A stretch of 64,000 nucleotides of DNA from assembly GCA_016466735.1 (NCBI GenBank), contig JAAOED010000014.1:1-64000 (forward strand), in the 5' to 3' direction. Shown here in pieces: positions 9,271 to 17,953 of this stretch; the stretch's first letter is position 1, and every line of letters starts with the position of its first letter. A program made the position numbers and the translations under genes. The notes below the pieces were generated by a model. That model worked only from the letters and a program-made list of their open reading frames with translations. It did not search any database and was not told the DNA's origin. Origin of the DNA: Weissella confusa. Its GTDB lineage: Bacteria; Bacillota; Bacilli; Lactobacillales; Lactobacillaceae.

Positions 9271-9329
9271 CTTAAAGAATTGTTTATTTATTTAAACATC
9301 AACTGATTGGCAGTTAAGGAGGTACTCAA

Positions 9330-10694
9330 ATGGCCAACCACGGGTTAATAGTTGGTCTCGATGTCGGGACAAACACGATAAAAGTGCTAGCGGCGGATGT
9401 TCGAGATCAGCAAGCTAACATTGTGGCGGTTGGTCGTTCGATTGCCCACGGCGTTAAGCGCGGCGTTGTTGTGGATATTGAAGCAACAGCCAATGATATT
9501 CGACAAGCAGTTGCACAAGTTAATGAGCAAACCAGCACGCCAGTCACAGAAGTTGTGGCTAGCTTGCCTGCAAGTAATATTCAAATTCAAAATGTTAGTG
9601 GCACGATAACGGTAAAGGATAGTCAACATATTTCTTATGAAGACGTTTCAGCAGCTGTAAAAGAAGCTGTTAAAGTTAACGTACCAAACGATCGTGAAAT
9701 TGTTGAACTATTGCCAACCGAATTTATCGTAGATGATTTTGATGGTATTCAAGATCCCAACGATATGGTGGGTATGCGACTAGAAATGAAGGCAGTTGCC
9801 TACACAGCGCCTCGCAATGTGATGGGAAACTTGCGACTGGCAATTGCTAAAGCTGGATTACAATTACGCGACTTCGTGTTAACACCACTTGCTTACAGCA
9901 AGACGATTCTGGATGACGGACAACAAGAATTTGGCACAATCATTTTGGATATGGGTGCGGGACATACAACGGCAACCGTTGTCCATGATCATCAATTAAA
10001 GTTCTTATCAACCTTCCCAGCTGGAAGTGATAATATCTCACGAGATATTAGTGCTGTTTTGGAAGTTGGGTTGCACGATGCGGACATGTTGAAGCTCGAT
10101 TCTGGTTTAGCGCTTGCAAGTATGGCTCGCGAAGACAATAAGCTCGTTATCAAGAAGGTTAGTTCAGAAGAAACCGAACAAATCTCTGAGGTATTGTTGG
10201 CACAAATTATTGAAGCGCGTCTCATGCAAATTTTGGACAAGCTTGGCGAGAAGCTACAACTTGTTGGTGCATTTGAATTGCCAGGCGGCATTGTTGTTAC
10301 TGGTGGTGGGGCCGCATTGCGTGGTACGCCTGAAGCAATTCGTAGTGTCTATAATGTGCAAGCTAAGCCATTTTCACCAACTGATATTGGGCTACGTCAC
10401 CCCGGTTATGCCGGAGCTTGGGCATTGGTTCATTATGCTGCACAACAATCACCAATTCAATTGATTGTTAAGGAAGCCTTGTACGGTTTGCCATTGACCG
10501 TTGTTGGCCAACCAACGATTGCGGTCGCAGCACCAGTGCAAAAACCAACCACAAATCGACGGCCTGCGCGACCTGAAAGTCAAGCAATTGTAGAACCATC
10601 AGTTAATGACACGGATGATGTCGATCATGATGAAGAAGAGAAGCCTAAGAAGAAGGGTGCAATGCTTAACTTCTTCAAGGAATTCTTCGACTAA
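9330..10694 (+). CDS. ftsA: Cell division protein FtsA
   Basis: Actin-fold ATPase that tethers FtsZ filaments to the membrane. Phosphate-1 motif GLDVGTNTIKVLA (about 9-21), the SHS2/1C domain region (about 80-190), phosphate-2 motif ILDMGAGHTTATV near 206 and adenosine motif IVVTGGGAALRG near 319 are visible. The C-terminus ends in a basic and amphipathic segment (KKKGAMLNFFKEFFD), the membrane-targeting helix of FtsA. A 50-residue low-complexity linker (about 390-440) precedes it. Length 454. The ribosome-binding site is AAGGAGG. Confidence 0.97.
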   Translation: MANHGLIVGLDVGTNTIKVLAADVRDQQANIVAVGRSIAHGVKRGVVVDIEATANDIRQAVAQVNEQTSTPVTEVVASLPASNIQIQNVSGTITVKDSQHISYEDVSAAVKEAVKVNVPNDREIVELLPTEFIVDDFDGIQDPNDMVGMRLEMKAVAYTAPRNVMGNLRLAIAKAGLQLRDFVLTPLAYSKTILDDGQQEFGTIILDMGAGHTTATVVHDHQLKFLSTFPAGSDNISRDISAVLEVGLHDADMLKLDSGLALASMAREDNKLVIKKVSSEETEQISEVLLAQIIEARLMQILDKLGEKLQLVGAFELPGGIVVTGGGAALRGTPEAIRSVYNVQAKPFSPTDIGLRHPGYAGAWALVHYAAQQSPIQLIVKEALYGLPLTVVGQPTIAVAAPVQKPTTNRRPARPESQAIVEPSVNDTDDVDHDEEEKPKKKGAMLNFFKEFFD

Positions 10695-10733
10695 ACATAA
10701 AGTAAAGATAAGTGAGAAAAAAAGGAGCTCGTT

Positions 10734-11987
10734 ATGGATTTCCAAATGGATATGAACCAAGAGTACGGCGCAACGATTAAAGTAATTGGTGTCGGTGGTG
10801 GTGGTGGAAACGCCGTTAATCAAATGGTGAATGACGGTGTTGAAGGTGTTGAGTTTATCGTAGCCAACACTGATGCCCAAGCGTTGGAGCGTTCATCTGC
10901 AGAAAACAAGATTCAAATTGGTGCTAAGGCAACTCGTGGTTTGGGTGCGGGCGCTCGTCCAGAGGTTGGTGAAGCCGCTGCTAAGGAAAGCGAGCAAGAA
11001 ATCGCTGAGGCTTTGACTGGTGCAGACATGGTCTTCGTTACTGCCGGAATGGGTGGTGGTACTGGTACTGGTGCCGCGCCAGTTATTGCTAAGATTGCCA
11101 AGGACTCAGGAGCTTTGACGATTGGTGTTGTAACACGTCCATTCTCATTTGAAGGTCCAAAGCGTGGTAAGTCAGCTGCCGAAGGTTTGGCTAAGTTGAA
11201 GGAAAACGTTGATACGTTGATCGTTATCGCGAACAACAACTTGCTACAAATCGTTGATAAGAAGGCACCTATTATGGAAGCCTTCAAGATGGTTGACGAT
11301 GTCTTGTTGCAAGGTGTCTCAGGTATTTCAGACTTGATTACTAAGCCTGGTATCATCAACTTGGACTTCGCAGATGTTAAGACGGCCATGTCTGGTCAAG
11401 GTACTGCTTTGATGGGTATTGGTTCAGCATCTGGTGAAAACCGCGCTGCTGAAGCAACACGCAAGGCAATTGCCTCACCATTGTTGGAAGCTAAGATTGA
11501 AGGCGCAACAAACGTTTTGCTTTCAGTTAAGGGTGGCGCAGACATGTCATTGTTCGAAGCGCAAGAAGCTTCAGAGACGATTGCACAAGCTGCTGGAACA
11601 GACATTGACATTATCTTTGGTACAACGATTGATATGGAAATGGAAGGCGAGTTGGTTGTGACGGTTATTGCAACTGGTATTGATCGTCCAGCAACACCAC
11701 GTCCAGAAATCAACTTGGGAGCAGCCAACACGGCTAGCCCATTTGAAGCAGTGTCTGAGCCGGTAGCACCTGTGCAACAACAAACCGCACCGGTTCAACC
11801 ACAACAACCAGTGAATACTGATCCTTTTGCTGACTGGAACGTGACGGCTGAGCCTACACAACAAGCAACCCCTGCACAAGCTGCACCGGTTGAACCAGTT
11901 CAACCGCTTTCATCAGAAAACACGGCTGCTGACGAAGAAATTGAGCGTCCAGCTTACTTTAACTGGATGAAGCGCGGCGAAAAGTAA
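10734..11987 (+). CDS. ftsZ: Cell division GTPase FtsZ
   Basis: Tubulin homologue that forms the Z ring. The GTP-binding T1 region [14 protein letters not shown] is near residue 18, the tubulin signature [11 protein letters not shown] near 105, and the T7-loop aspartates NLDFADVKT near 206. After residue 320 comes a Gln/Pro/Ala-rich linker of about 80 residues and the conserved C-terminal peptide ([14 protein letters not shown]) that binds FtsA and SepF. Length 417. It is 39 bp from ftsA and 11 bp from sepF. The ylmD and ylmE genes found between ftsZ and sepF in Bacillus are absent. Confidence 0.98.
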   Translation: MDFQMDMNQEYGATIKVIGVGGGGGNAVNQMVNDGVEGVEFIVANTDAQALERSSAENKIQIGAKATRGLGAGARPEVGEAAAKESEQEIAEALTGADMVFVTAGMGGGTGTGAAPVIAKIAKDSGALTIGVVTRPFSFEGPKRGKSAAEGLAKLKENVDTLIVIANNNLLQIVDKKAPIMEAFKMVDDVLLQGVSGISDLITKPGIINLDFADVKTAMSGQGTALMGIGSASGENRAAEATRKAIASPLLEAKIEGATNVLLSVKGGADMSLFEAQEASETIAQAAGTDIDIIFGTTIDMEMEGELVVTVIATGIDRPATPRPEINLGAANTASPFEAVSEPVAPVQQQTAPVQPQQPVNTDPFADWNVTAEPTQQATPAQAAPVEPVQPLSSENTAADEEIERPAYFNWMKRGEK

Positions 11988-11998
11988 GGAGACTACCG

Positions 11999-12472
11999 AT
12001 GGCTTTTGAGAATTTTAGGAACTTCTTCATGGGATCAGATAGTGATTATTACTATGAAGAAGAAGAGGCACCGGAAGAGCAATACGTGCAAGAACCTGCA
12101 CAACAAACAACGTCAAAGACTAAGGCTAACAATGCAAATGCAACACGTCCAACGGCCGCGCGTCGTCCGAATGTATTGCCAATGGATGGTTCACGTCCAG
12201 GTGAGACATCAAAAATTGCATTGTATGAGCCACGTACGTACGCTGATGCCCAAACAATTGCGACGCAATTGTTGGCTGGTGAAGCGGTTATCGTAAACCT
12301 AGGTTCAATTGATGAAAACACAGGTAAGCGTGTGCTTGACTACTTAGGTGGAACTGCCTTTGCTGTTGACGGTATCATCGAACGTGTTGGTGAGCGTATC
12401 TTCCTTGCTACGCCTCATAATTTTGAGATTTCAGGAACGATTTCTCAAAATTTGGGACAACAATTTAATTAA
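11999..12472 (+). CDS. sepF: Cell division protein SepF
   Basis: SepF forms rings that align FtsZ filaments and bind membrane through its N-terminal amphipathic helix. The first residues (MAFENFRNFFMG) can form that helix. An acidic, Asn/Thr-rich linker (about 15-65) leads to the DUF552 core (about 70-150) with EPRTYADAQTIATQLLAGEAVIVNL and a following region ending in FLATPHNFEI, a typical SepF ending. Length 157. It is tightly coupled to ftsZ and yggT. Confidence 0.96.
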   Translation: MAFENFRNFFMGSDSDYYYEEEEAPEEQYVQEPAQQTTSKTKANNANATRPTAARRPNVLPMDGSRPGETSKIALYEPRTYADAQTIATQLLAGEAVIVNLGSIDENTGKRVLDYLGGTAFAVDGIIERVGERIFLATPHNFEISGTISQNLGQQFN

Positions 12473-12483
12473 TAGGTGACCAA

Positions 12484-12747
12484 ATGTTAACACTCATTTT
12501 ATCGTTATTGATGTTGGTCTTGCGTGCCATGGAGTTCGTAATCTTGATTTGGGTGCTGATGTCATGGTTACCCGGGGCACAACAATCAGCCTTGGGACAA
12601 TTGCTAGGTCGTATTGCCGGAATCGTTGTTGATCCGATTCGTCGTGTGATGCCTCGTACGGGAATTATCGACTTTACGCCTTTGATTGGTTTGCTACTTT
12701 TGCAAGCTGCTCAAGTAGGCCTACGCGCAATTGCACAAGCATTCTAG
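12484..12747 (+). CDS. YggT family membrane protein (YlmG)
   Basis: An 87-residue protein with two hydrophobic helices (about 2-28 and 60-85) separated by the family motif region VDPIRRVMPRTGIIDFTPLIGLLLLQ. YlmG/YggT proteins are linked by gene order to sepF and to chromosome or division functions, but their biochemical role is not settled. It lies between sepF and ylmH, as in most Gram-positive dcw clusters. Confidence 0.93.
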   Translation: MLTLILSLLMLVLRAMEFVILIWVLMSWLPGAQQSALGQLLGRIAGIVVDPIRRVMPRTGIIDFTPLIGLLLLQAAQVGLRAIAQAF

Positions 12748-12759
12748 AGAAATAAAAAT

Positions 12760-13545
12760 ATGGCAGATAATGTATCACAACATTTCCGCCCGAGCGAAGC
12801 TGCATTTATTGATGTGGCACAAGGCTTAATTCGTCAGGCATTGGATGAGTATCGTCCAGTACTGACGAATTTTTTGAACCCGCGGCAGAGATATATTTTG
12901 GAGACGTTGGTTAACCAGCATGATGAGTTAAAGATTGCTCACTCTGGTGGCTACACCGACGCCGAAAGTGCACGATCTTTGATTGCACCGGATTATTACG
13001 ATGTACAACAGGACGATTTTGAAATTGCTGCAATCCGCATCAACTATCCAACCAAGTTTGCTGAACTACATCACAGTACTGTACTTGGTACACTGATTAA
13101 TAACGGGTTATCTCGAGACAGTTTCGGGGACATTATTAGTAGTGAAGATGGTGATTGGCAAATTGTTGCAACGGAACAGATGGCGCGGTTTATTACGTCA
13201 TCACTGGATCACGTCGGTAAAACAAAGGTTCGTTTTGAACCAATGATGCTAGCTGATATCGTCACACCGCAAGAGGAATGGGATGAAATCAATACAACTG
13301 TGTCATCGCTTCGACTAGATACTATAGTGGCTAATGGGTATAATGTATCTAGAACGCATGCTAAAGAATTAGTTGAGCGTGGCATGGTCCGAGTTAACTG
13401 GACCGAAATTGACCGACCAGACTTTATGTTGGCGGTTAACGATTTAATTTCAGTGCGCCGGTTCGGTCGCATGAAATTGCTAGCTGAAAATGGTATAACA
13501 AAAAAAGATAAATGGCGTGTCACATTGGCCGTCATTAAGAAATAG
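12760..13545 (+). CDS. ylmH: S4 domain RNA-binding protein YlmH
   Basis: A 261-residue protein with an N-terminal YlmH/YbjB-like domain (FLNPRQRYILETLVN near 46) and a C-terminal S4 RNA-binding domain (about 180-255; SSLRLDTIVANGYNVSRTHAKELVERGMVRVNW). YlmH homologues bind ribosomal complexes with peptidyl-tRNA stuck on the large subunit and act in ribosome rescue. It sits 12 bp after yggT and 14 bp before divIVA. Confidence 0.93.
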   Translation: MADNVSQHFRPSEAAFIDVAQGLIRQALDEYRPVLTNFLNPRQRYILETLVNQHDELKIAHSGGYTDAESARSLIAPDYYDVQQDDFEIAAIRINYPTKFAELHHSTVLGTLINNGLSRDSFGDIISSEDGDWQIVATEQMARFITSSLDHVGKTKVRFEPMMLADIVTPQEEWDEINTTVSSLRLDTIVANGYNVSRTHAKELVERGMVRVNWTEIDRPDFMLAVNDLISVRRFGRMKLLAENGITKKDKWRVTLAVIKK

Positions 13546-13559
13546 ATTGGAGAACGATC

Positions 13560-14195
13560 ATGGCATTGACCCCACAAGAGATTCACGCTAAGGAATTTAA
13601 CACAAAGAGTAACAAGTGGTATGACAAGGCTGAAGTAACGGCTTTCTTGGACCAAATCGTAACGGACTACGATGGTTTGCTACAAGAGAACCAAACTTTG
13701 AAGACGCAATTGGCTGAAGCAGACGCTAATGCTAAGCAAGTTGAAGAGATGAAGCAATCTGTTAACTCATCAATTTTGATTGCGCAAGAAGCAGCTGACC
13801 GTTTGAAGAAGCAAACTGAAGCAGAAGCTGAGGCAACGTTGCAACAAGCGCAAGCTGAAGCACAAAAGATTGTTATGGAAGCTAACGCTAAGGCCAACTC
13901 ATTGTTGACTGAATCTCAATCAAAGAACGAAGCATTGGTTGCTGAGCACGATGCTTTGAACAAGGAAATGGGTGCATTTAAGGCTAAGATTGAAGGCATG
14001 TTGAATGCACAATTGGACTTGGTAAAGACTGACGATTGGGCTGCATTCCAACAACCTGCTGCATTCCAACAACCACAATCAGCTGCACCAGCTGCTCCAG
14101 AGTCAGCTGCGGCACAAGCTAGTTCAGAGGTAGAAACGGTTGTTATCTTCCCTGAATCAAACGAAAACGAAGAAAACTTCTTGAATAAGGACTAA
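13560..14195 (+). CDS. divIVA: Cell division initiation / polarity protein DivIVA
   Basis: DivIVA binds negatively curved membrane at poles and septa through its N-terminus and self-assembles through coiled coils. The N-terminal lipid-binding domain (about 1-55) includes LTPQEIHAKEFNTKSNKWYDKAEVTAFLD in pieces typical of the family; a long coiled coil follows (about 45-145). The C-terminal third (about 155-211) is an Ala/Gln/Pro-rich and acidic tail with a short repeat (AAFQQP twice), which looks disordered. Length 211. The promoter of the next unit overlaps its last codons. Confidence 0.95.
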   Translation: MALTPQEIHAKEFNTKSNKWYDKAEVTAFLDQIVTDYDGLLQENQTLKTQLAEADANAKQVEEMKQSVNSSILIAQEAADRLKKQTEAEAEATLQQAQAEAQKIVMEANAKANSLLTESQSKNEALVAEHDALNKEMGAFKAKIEGMLNAQLDLVKTDDWAAFQQPAAFQQPQSAAPAAPESAAAQASSEVETVVIFPESNENEENFLNKD

Positions 14196-14209
14196 TTTTT
14201 CGTTATCAT
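14181..14209 (+). promoter_or_regulatory. Promoter of the ileS T-box transcript
   Basis: TTGAAT (14181-14186), a 17-bp spacer and TATCAT (14204-14209) form a good sigma-A type promoter that overlaps the last codons of divIVA. Transcription would begin near 14216, just before the first stem of the T-box leader. Confidence 0.7.
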
Positions 14210-14215
14210 GTAATC

Positions 14216-14420
14216 ATGGTTTCTTGACCAAACGGCAAGATGTATTCCAAACAGCGACCTAGGATTTACCCGGTGAGAGCCTAGGATGGTTACGCAGCTT
14301 GTTTATCAGCAAGAATGATTTTTTAAATACACAGAAGAGGCGGCTTTTTGCCGTGAATTCGGGTGGTACCACGTTGACATGACGTCCCGCATTGGCTATT
14401 TGGCCGATGCGGGATTTTTT
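14216..14420 (+). promoter_or_regulatory. T-box riboswitch leader, isoleucine specific
   Basis: The conserved T-box GGGTGGTACCACG is at 14361-14373, followed by a terminator (14386-14392 with 14407-14413, then six T at 14415-14420). Stem I can be drawn: base TTCTTG 14221-14226 with CAAGAA 14310-14315, CAAG 14236-14239 with CTTG 14298-14301, and a distal CCTAGG pair around the conserved GGTGAGAGCC. The codon at the specifier position, 14305-14307, is ATC followed by A, which reads isoleucine and fits ileS downstream. Uncharged tRNA-Ile should pair with it and stabilise the antiterminator, switching ileS on. Confidence 0.93.
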
Positions 14421-14456
14421 AGTTTCAGGGTAAGCCGCATGTCAACGCGGTAGCAC
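14363..14456 (+). repeat. Long inverted repeat pairing the T-box with DNA beyond the terminator
   Basis: Bases 14363-14381, which include most of the T-box sequence, are complementary to 14438-14456 at 17 of 19 positions, the inner ten without mismatch. The pair encloses the whole terminator hairpin. The right half lies after the terminator T run and before the ileS start, where T-box leaders usually have nothing conserved. Confidence 0.8.
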
Positions 14457-14485
14457 TTGGATTGAACAGAAAGGATTGCGCTTTT

Positions 14486-17275
14486 ATGAAGATGAAGCAA
14501 ACCTTGAACCTAGGAAAGACGAAGTTCCCAATGCGTGGTAACCTACCACAAACTGAGCTACAACGTGAAAACATCTGGTTCGAGAACAAGGTCTATGAGC
14601 AACGTCAAAAGATGAACGAAGGTAAGCCATCATTTATGCTTCACGATGGCCCTCCATATGCTAACGGAAACATTCACATCGGACACGCGATGAACAAGAT
14701 TTCTAAGGATATCATCGTTCGTTACAAGTCAATGAATGGTTTCTACGCACCATTTGTCCCTGGTTGGGATACGCACGGTTTGCCAATTGAACAACAATTG
14801 ACGAAGGCTGGTAAGGATCGTAAGGCAGTTGGCCCAGTTATCTGGCGTAAGATGGCTGAAGAATTTGCACGTAAGCAAGTTAAGACGCAAATGGCTGACT
14901 TTAAGCGTTTGGGAATTTCAGCTGACTGGGATAACCCATACTTGACGTTGTTGCCTGAATTCGAAGCTGCACAATTGCGCGTCTTCGGTGAGATGGCCAA
15001 GAAGAACTTGATTTACCGTGGTAAGAAGCCTGTCTTCTGGTCATGGTCATCAGAATCTGCTTTGGCAATGGCTGAAATCGAATACCACGACATCGAGTCA
15101 GACACGGCGTTCTTCTCAGAGCGCGTTAAGGACGGTAAGGGCTTGTTGGATAACGACACGTACTTCATCGCCTGGACGACGACACCTTGGACGGTACCAG
15201 CTTCACAAGCTTTGGCTTTGAATGCTGATTTTGAATACTCACAAATCCAACCAAAGGGTTCAGACAAGAAGTACATTGTCGCTTCAGCTTTGTTGGGTGC
15301 CGTTGCGCCTAAGTTCGGCTGGGACGAGTACGAAGTTGTTGCAACCTTTACCGGTAAGAAACTTGAAATGGTGACGACTGAGCACCCATTCATGGACCGT
15401 GAGATTTTGGTTGTTAACGCTGATTACGTTACGGCAGATGCCGGTACTGGTGCGGTTCACACGGCCCCAGGATTTGGTGAAGATGACTTTGCTACCGGTC
15501 AACGTTACAACATGCCAGTTATCATGAACGTTGATGACCAAGGTAAGATGACGGCCGAAGCTGGTCCTGACTTTGAAGGTGTCTTCTATCAAGATGCTGA
15601 TAAGGTTGCCTTGCAAAAGCTTGAAGAAGCTGATGCGTTGATCTTGCACGAACCAGTTGTTCACAGCTACCCATTTGACTGGCGTACTAAGAAGCCAGTT
15701 ATCTTCCGTGCTGTGCCACAATGGTTCGCTTCAATCGATAGCTTCCGTCAAGACATTTTGGACGCATTGGACGATGTGACGTTCCAACCAGAATGGGGTA
15801 AGAAGCGTTTGTACAACATGATCCGCGACCGTGGCGACTGGGTTATCTCACGTCAACGTGTTTGGGGTGTGCCATTGCCAATCTTCTATGCTGAAGATGG
15901 TACGGCAATTGTTGATCCTGAAATCATCGACCACATCGCTGACTTGGTAGCCGAGCATGGTTCAAACGTTTGGTTCGAACGTGAGGCCAAGGACTTGTTG
16001 CCAGAAGGTTACTCAAACGAGCACTCACCAAATGGCGAATTTACCAAGGAAACGGACATCATGGACGTTTGGTTCGATTCAGGAACTTCACACCAAGGTG
16101 TTATGGCAACGCGTCCAAACCTAAGCTTCCCAGAAGATTTGGTTTTGGAAGGTTCTGACCAATACCGTGGTTGGTTCAACTCATCATTGATCACTGGTGT
16201 TGCCGTAACTGGTAAGGCCCCTTACAAGTCAGTCTTGTCACAAGGATTCGTCTTGGATGGAAACGGTGAGAAGATGTCTAAGTCATTGGGTAACATCATT
16301 TCACCTAACGAAGTGGTGAAGGAGATGGGTGCTGAAATTATCCGTTTGTGGGTAACGTCAGTTGATTCATCAGCCGATGTTCGTGTATCAATGGACTTGT
16401 TGTCACAAACGTCTGAGACATACCGTAAGATCCGTAACACGATGCGTTTCTTGTTGGCTAACACGTCAGACTTTGATCCAAAGGCTGACACGGTTGCTTT
16501 CGCTGACTTGGTTGCAGCTGATCAATACTTCTATGCCCGCTTTAACAAGTTGGTTGCCGACATTAAGGCTGCCTACGACGCATATGACTTCCAAGCAGTG
16601 AACAAGTTGGTTATCAACTTTATTAACGTTGACTTGTCAGCGTTCTACTTGGACTTCGCTAAGGACATCTTGTATGTTGAAGCACCTAAGGGACACGCCC
16701 GTTTGTCATTGCAAACAGTCTTGTACAAGGTCTTGGTAGACTTGGACAAGTTGTTGTTGCCAATCTTGCCACACACGGCTGAAGAAATCTTCGAATACCT
16801 TGAGCACGAAGAAGGCGACTTTGCTTACTTGACTGAGATGCCAGCTGTTGAAGACATTACTAACGCTGACGAATTGATGGCTAAGTGGTCACAATTCATG
16901 ACGTTGCGTGATGCCGTAAACAAGGCGCTTGAAGTTGCCCGTGATGCCAAGTTGATTGGTAAGCCAGCCGAAGCTGCGGTAACGTTGTTCTTGACTGACG
17001 ACCAAAAGGCTTGGTTGGATTCATTGGGACAAGATGTTCGCGTCTTGTTGCTTGTTTCTCAATTGCACGTGGCATCAGCTGATGAAGCTGGTGATGCAAC
17101 GGACTTTGATGGTTACAAGATTGCGGTTGCTCACGCAGAAGGTGAAGAGTCACCACGTGATCGTATGTACCACACTGATTTGGGCGCAGATCCTGACTTC
17201 CCAATGTTGTCAGCACACGAAGCACAAATCGTCCGCGAGAACTTCCCTGAGGCTTTGACTGAAGGTTTGGAGTAA
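14486..17275 (+). CDS. ileS: Isoleucyl-tRNA synthetase
   Basis: Class I synthetase that charges tRNA-Ile and edits valine. The HIGH motif (GNIHIGHA) is near residue 60, the editing domain with [12 protein letters not shown] near 230 and the KMSKS motif ([10 protein letters not shown]) near 594, followed by the anticodon-binding domain. ATG 14486 is chosen over upstream TTG codons because it gives the normal [12 protein letters not shown] start after AAAGGA; length is 929. The extreme C-terminus, where many bacterial IleS proteins have a four-cysteine zinc site, keeps the surrounding pattern ([16 protein letters not shown]) but has no cysteines. Expression is governed by the T-box leader. Confidence 0.98.
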   Translation: MKMKQTLNLGKTKFPMRGNLPQTELQRENIWFENKVYEQRQKMNEGKPSFMLHDGPPYANGNIHIGHAMNKISKDIIVRYKSMNGFYAPFVPGWDTHGLPIEQQLTKAGKDRKAVGPVIWRKMAEEFARKQVKTQMADFKRLGISADWDNPYLTLLPEFEAAQLRVFGEMAKKNLIYRGKKPVFWSWSSESALAMAEIEYHDIESDTAFFSERVKDGKGLLDNDTYFIAWTTTPWTVPASQALALNADFEYSQIQPKGSDKKYIVASALLGAVAPKFGWDEYEVVATFTGKKLEMVTTEHPFMDREILVVNADYVTADAGTGAVHTAPGFGEDDFATGQRYNMPVIMNVDDQGKMTAEAGPDFEGVFYQDADKVALQKLEEADALILHEPVVHSYPFDWRTKKPVIFRAVPQWFASIDSFRQDILDALDDVTFQPEWGKKRLYNMIRDRGDWVISRQRVWGVPLPIFYAEDGTAIVDPEIIDHIADLVAEHGSNVWFEREAKDLLPEGYSNEHSPNGEFTKETDIMDVWFDSGTSHQGVMATRPNLSFPEDLVLEGSDQYRGWFNSSLITGVAVTGKAPYKSVLSQGFVLDGNGEKMSKSLGNIISPNEVVKEMGAEIIRLWVTSVDSSADVRVSMDLLSQTSETYRKIRNTMRFLLANTSDFDPKADTVAFADLVAADQYFYARFNKLVADIKAAYDAYDFQAVNKLVINFINVDLSAFYLDFAKDILYVEAPKGHARLSLQTVLYKVLVDLDKLLLPILPHTAEEIFEYLEHEEGDFAYLTEMPAVEDITNADELMAKWSQFMTLRDAVNKALEVARDAKLIGKPAEAAVTLFLTDDQKAWLDSLGQDVRVLLLVSQLHVASADEAGDATDFDGYKIAVAHAEGEESPRDRMYHTDLGADPDFPMLSAHEAQIVRENFPEALTEGLE

Positions 17276-17315
17276 TCACGGTTACACACTAAAAATATAA
17301 TATCGATAACAGGAA

Positions 17316-17349
17316 AACGCCGGGAGATTTTTGTCTCTCGGCGTTTTTA
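17316..17349 (+). terminator. ileS terminator
   Basis: A 12-bp stem (17316-17327 with 17334-17345, one G-T wobble) is followed by a T run to 17348. The loop and right arm also carry the -35 hexamer of the next promoter. Confidence 0.88.
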
Positions 17350-17359
17350 CGTCTATAAT
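17331..17359 (+). promoter_or_regulatory. Promoter for the large intergenic RNA
   Basis: TTGTCT (17331-17336), a 17-bp spacer and a perfect TATAAT (17354-17359). The -35 box is inside the ileS terminator hairpin. A start near 17366 would lie about 10 nt before the first strand of the closing helix of the structured region. Confidence 0.8.
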
Positions 17360-17365
17360 GGAGGA

Positions 17366-17911
17366 TATAAGTTTTTGTGGTTTGTGTCCGTCCTGACGGC
17401 CGGAGTGACCTGCCCCTTCTTTTGGCTCGCTAACCCAAGTGGGCCATGACCTGTGGGGAGCGGAGTCCACGCCGATGGCGCGTACACCTTTACCTCCTCG
17501 TGGCTCTAAGCGGGAAACCCGCTAAGAACCCGCACCCACGGGTCAAGGTCCACTTGGGTCTATACGCTCGGCGGGGCAGGTCACAGCAGCCAAGTAATAC
17601 TCTAATTGTGCGATTTACATCTACCAAAATACTACAAGGTGAACTGTTCACCTATTTGTTTTCCGGTAGATGTAAATCCCTAACAGACCAGAACAACTTG
17701 GCTGCTGTGGCTGGGGGCGCCCCGCGTATAGAACGAGAAGTGGCTAAATATGTGGCAGTAGCACTTAGCGGTTTTACCGCTTAGTGCTACAAGGGGTAAA
17801 GGTGTACGCGGCAAAGCCGTGGACTCCGCCCGCCACTATTTTGACACTCCTCGTTTAGCGGGCCTAAAGAAGCCCACAGCCACTCGACGCAACGCGTCGA
17901 CACAAACCACA
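17366..17911 (+). ncRNA. Candidate large structured non-coding RNA, about 545 nt
   Basis: No convincing gene is present, but the ends pair: 17376-17388 with 17899-17911, 13 bp perfect. Within are 17433-17445/17547-17559 (13 bp, one G-T), 17460-17471/17818-17829 (12 bp perfect), 17479-17494/17795-17810 (16 bp perfect), 17571-17577/17719-17725, 17582-17594/17697-17709 (13 bp perfect), 17612-17625/17665-17678 (14 bp perfect), hairpins 17509-17523, 17637-17653, 17758-17790 (13 of 14) and 17884-17900, and 17732-17742/17845-17855 (10 of 11). The 28 bp formed with 17795-17829 cross the 17433/17559 helix, a true pseudoknot. It has its own promoter, and no terminator follows before the next gene. RNase P, tmRNA and SRP signatures are absent. 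Size and style recall large ornate bacterial RNAs (ROOL, GOLLD, OLE); identity with any is not shown. Confidence 0.75.
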
Positions 17912-17953
17912 CACCTTAAATACATAACCAATTAAAGAGAAGGAGACCAACGC

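Noticed and set aside
14462-14485. TTG start for ileS eight codons upstream
   Set aside because: The ATG at 14486 gives the normal family N-terminus and follows AAAGGA; the extension would cover the ribosome-binding site.
17446-17784. 112-codon open frame inside the large structured region
   Set aside because: It has no ribosome-binding site, its composition is Arg/Pro/Ser-rich without any recognisable domain, and it runs through strands of several long helices that explain the sequence better.
17366-17911. RNase P RNA or tmRNA
   Set aside because: The GAGGAAAGTCC core of RNase P RNA, a tmRNA peptide tag and a tRNA-like 3' end are all absent.
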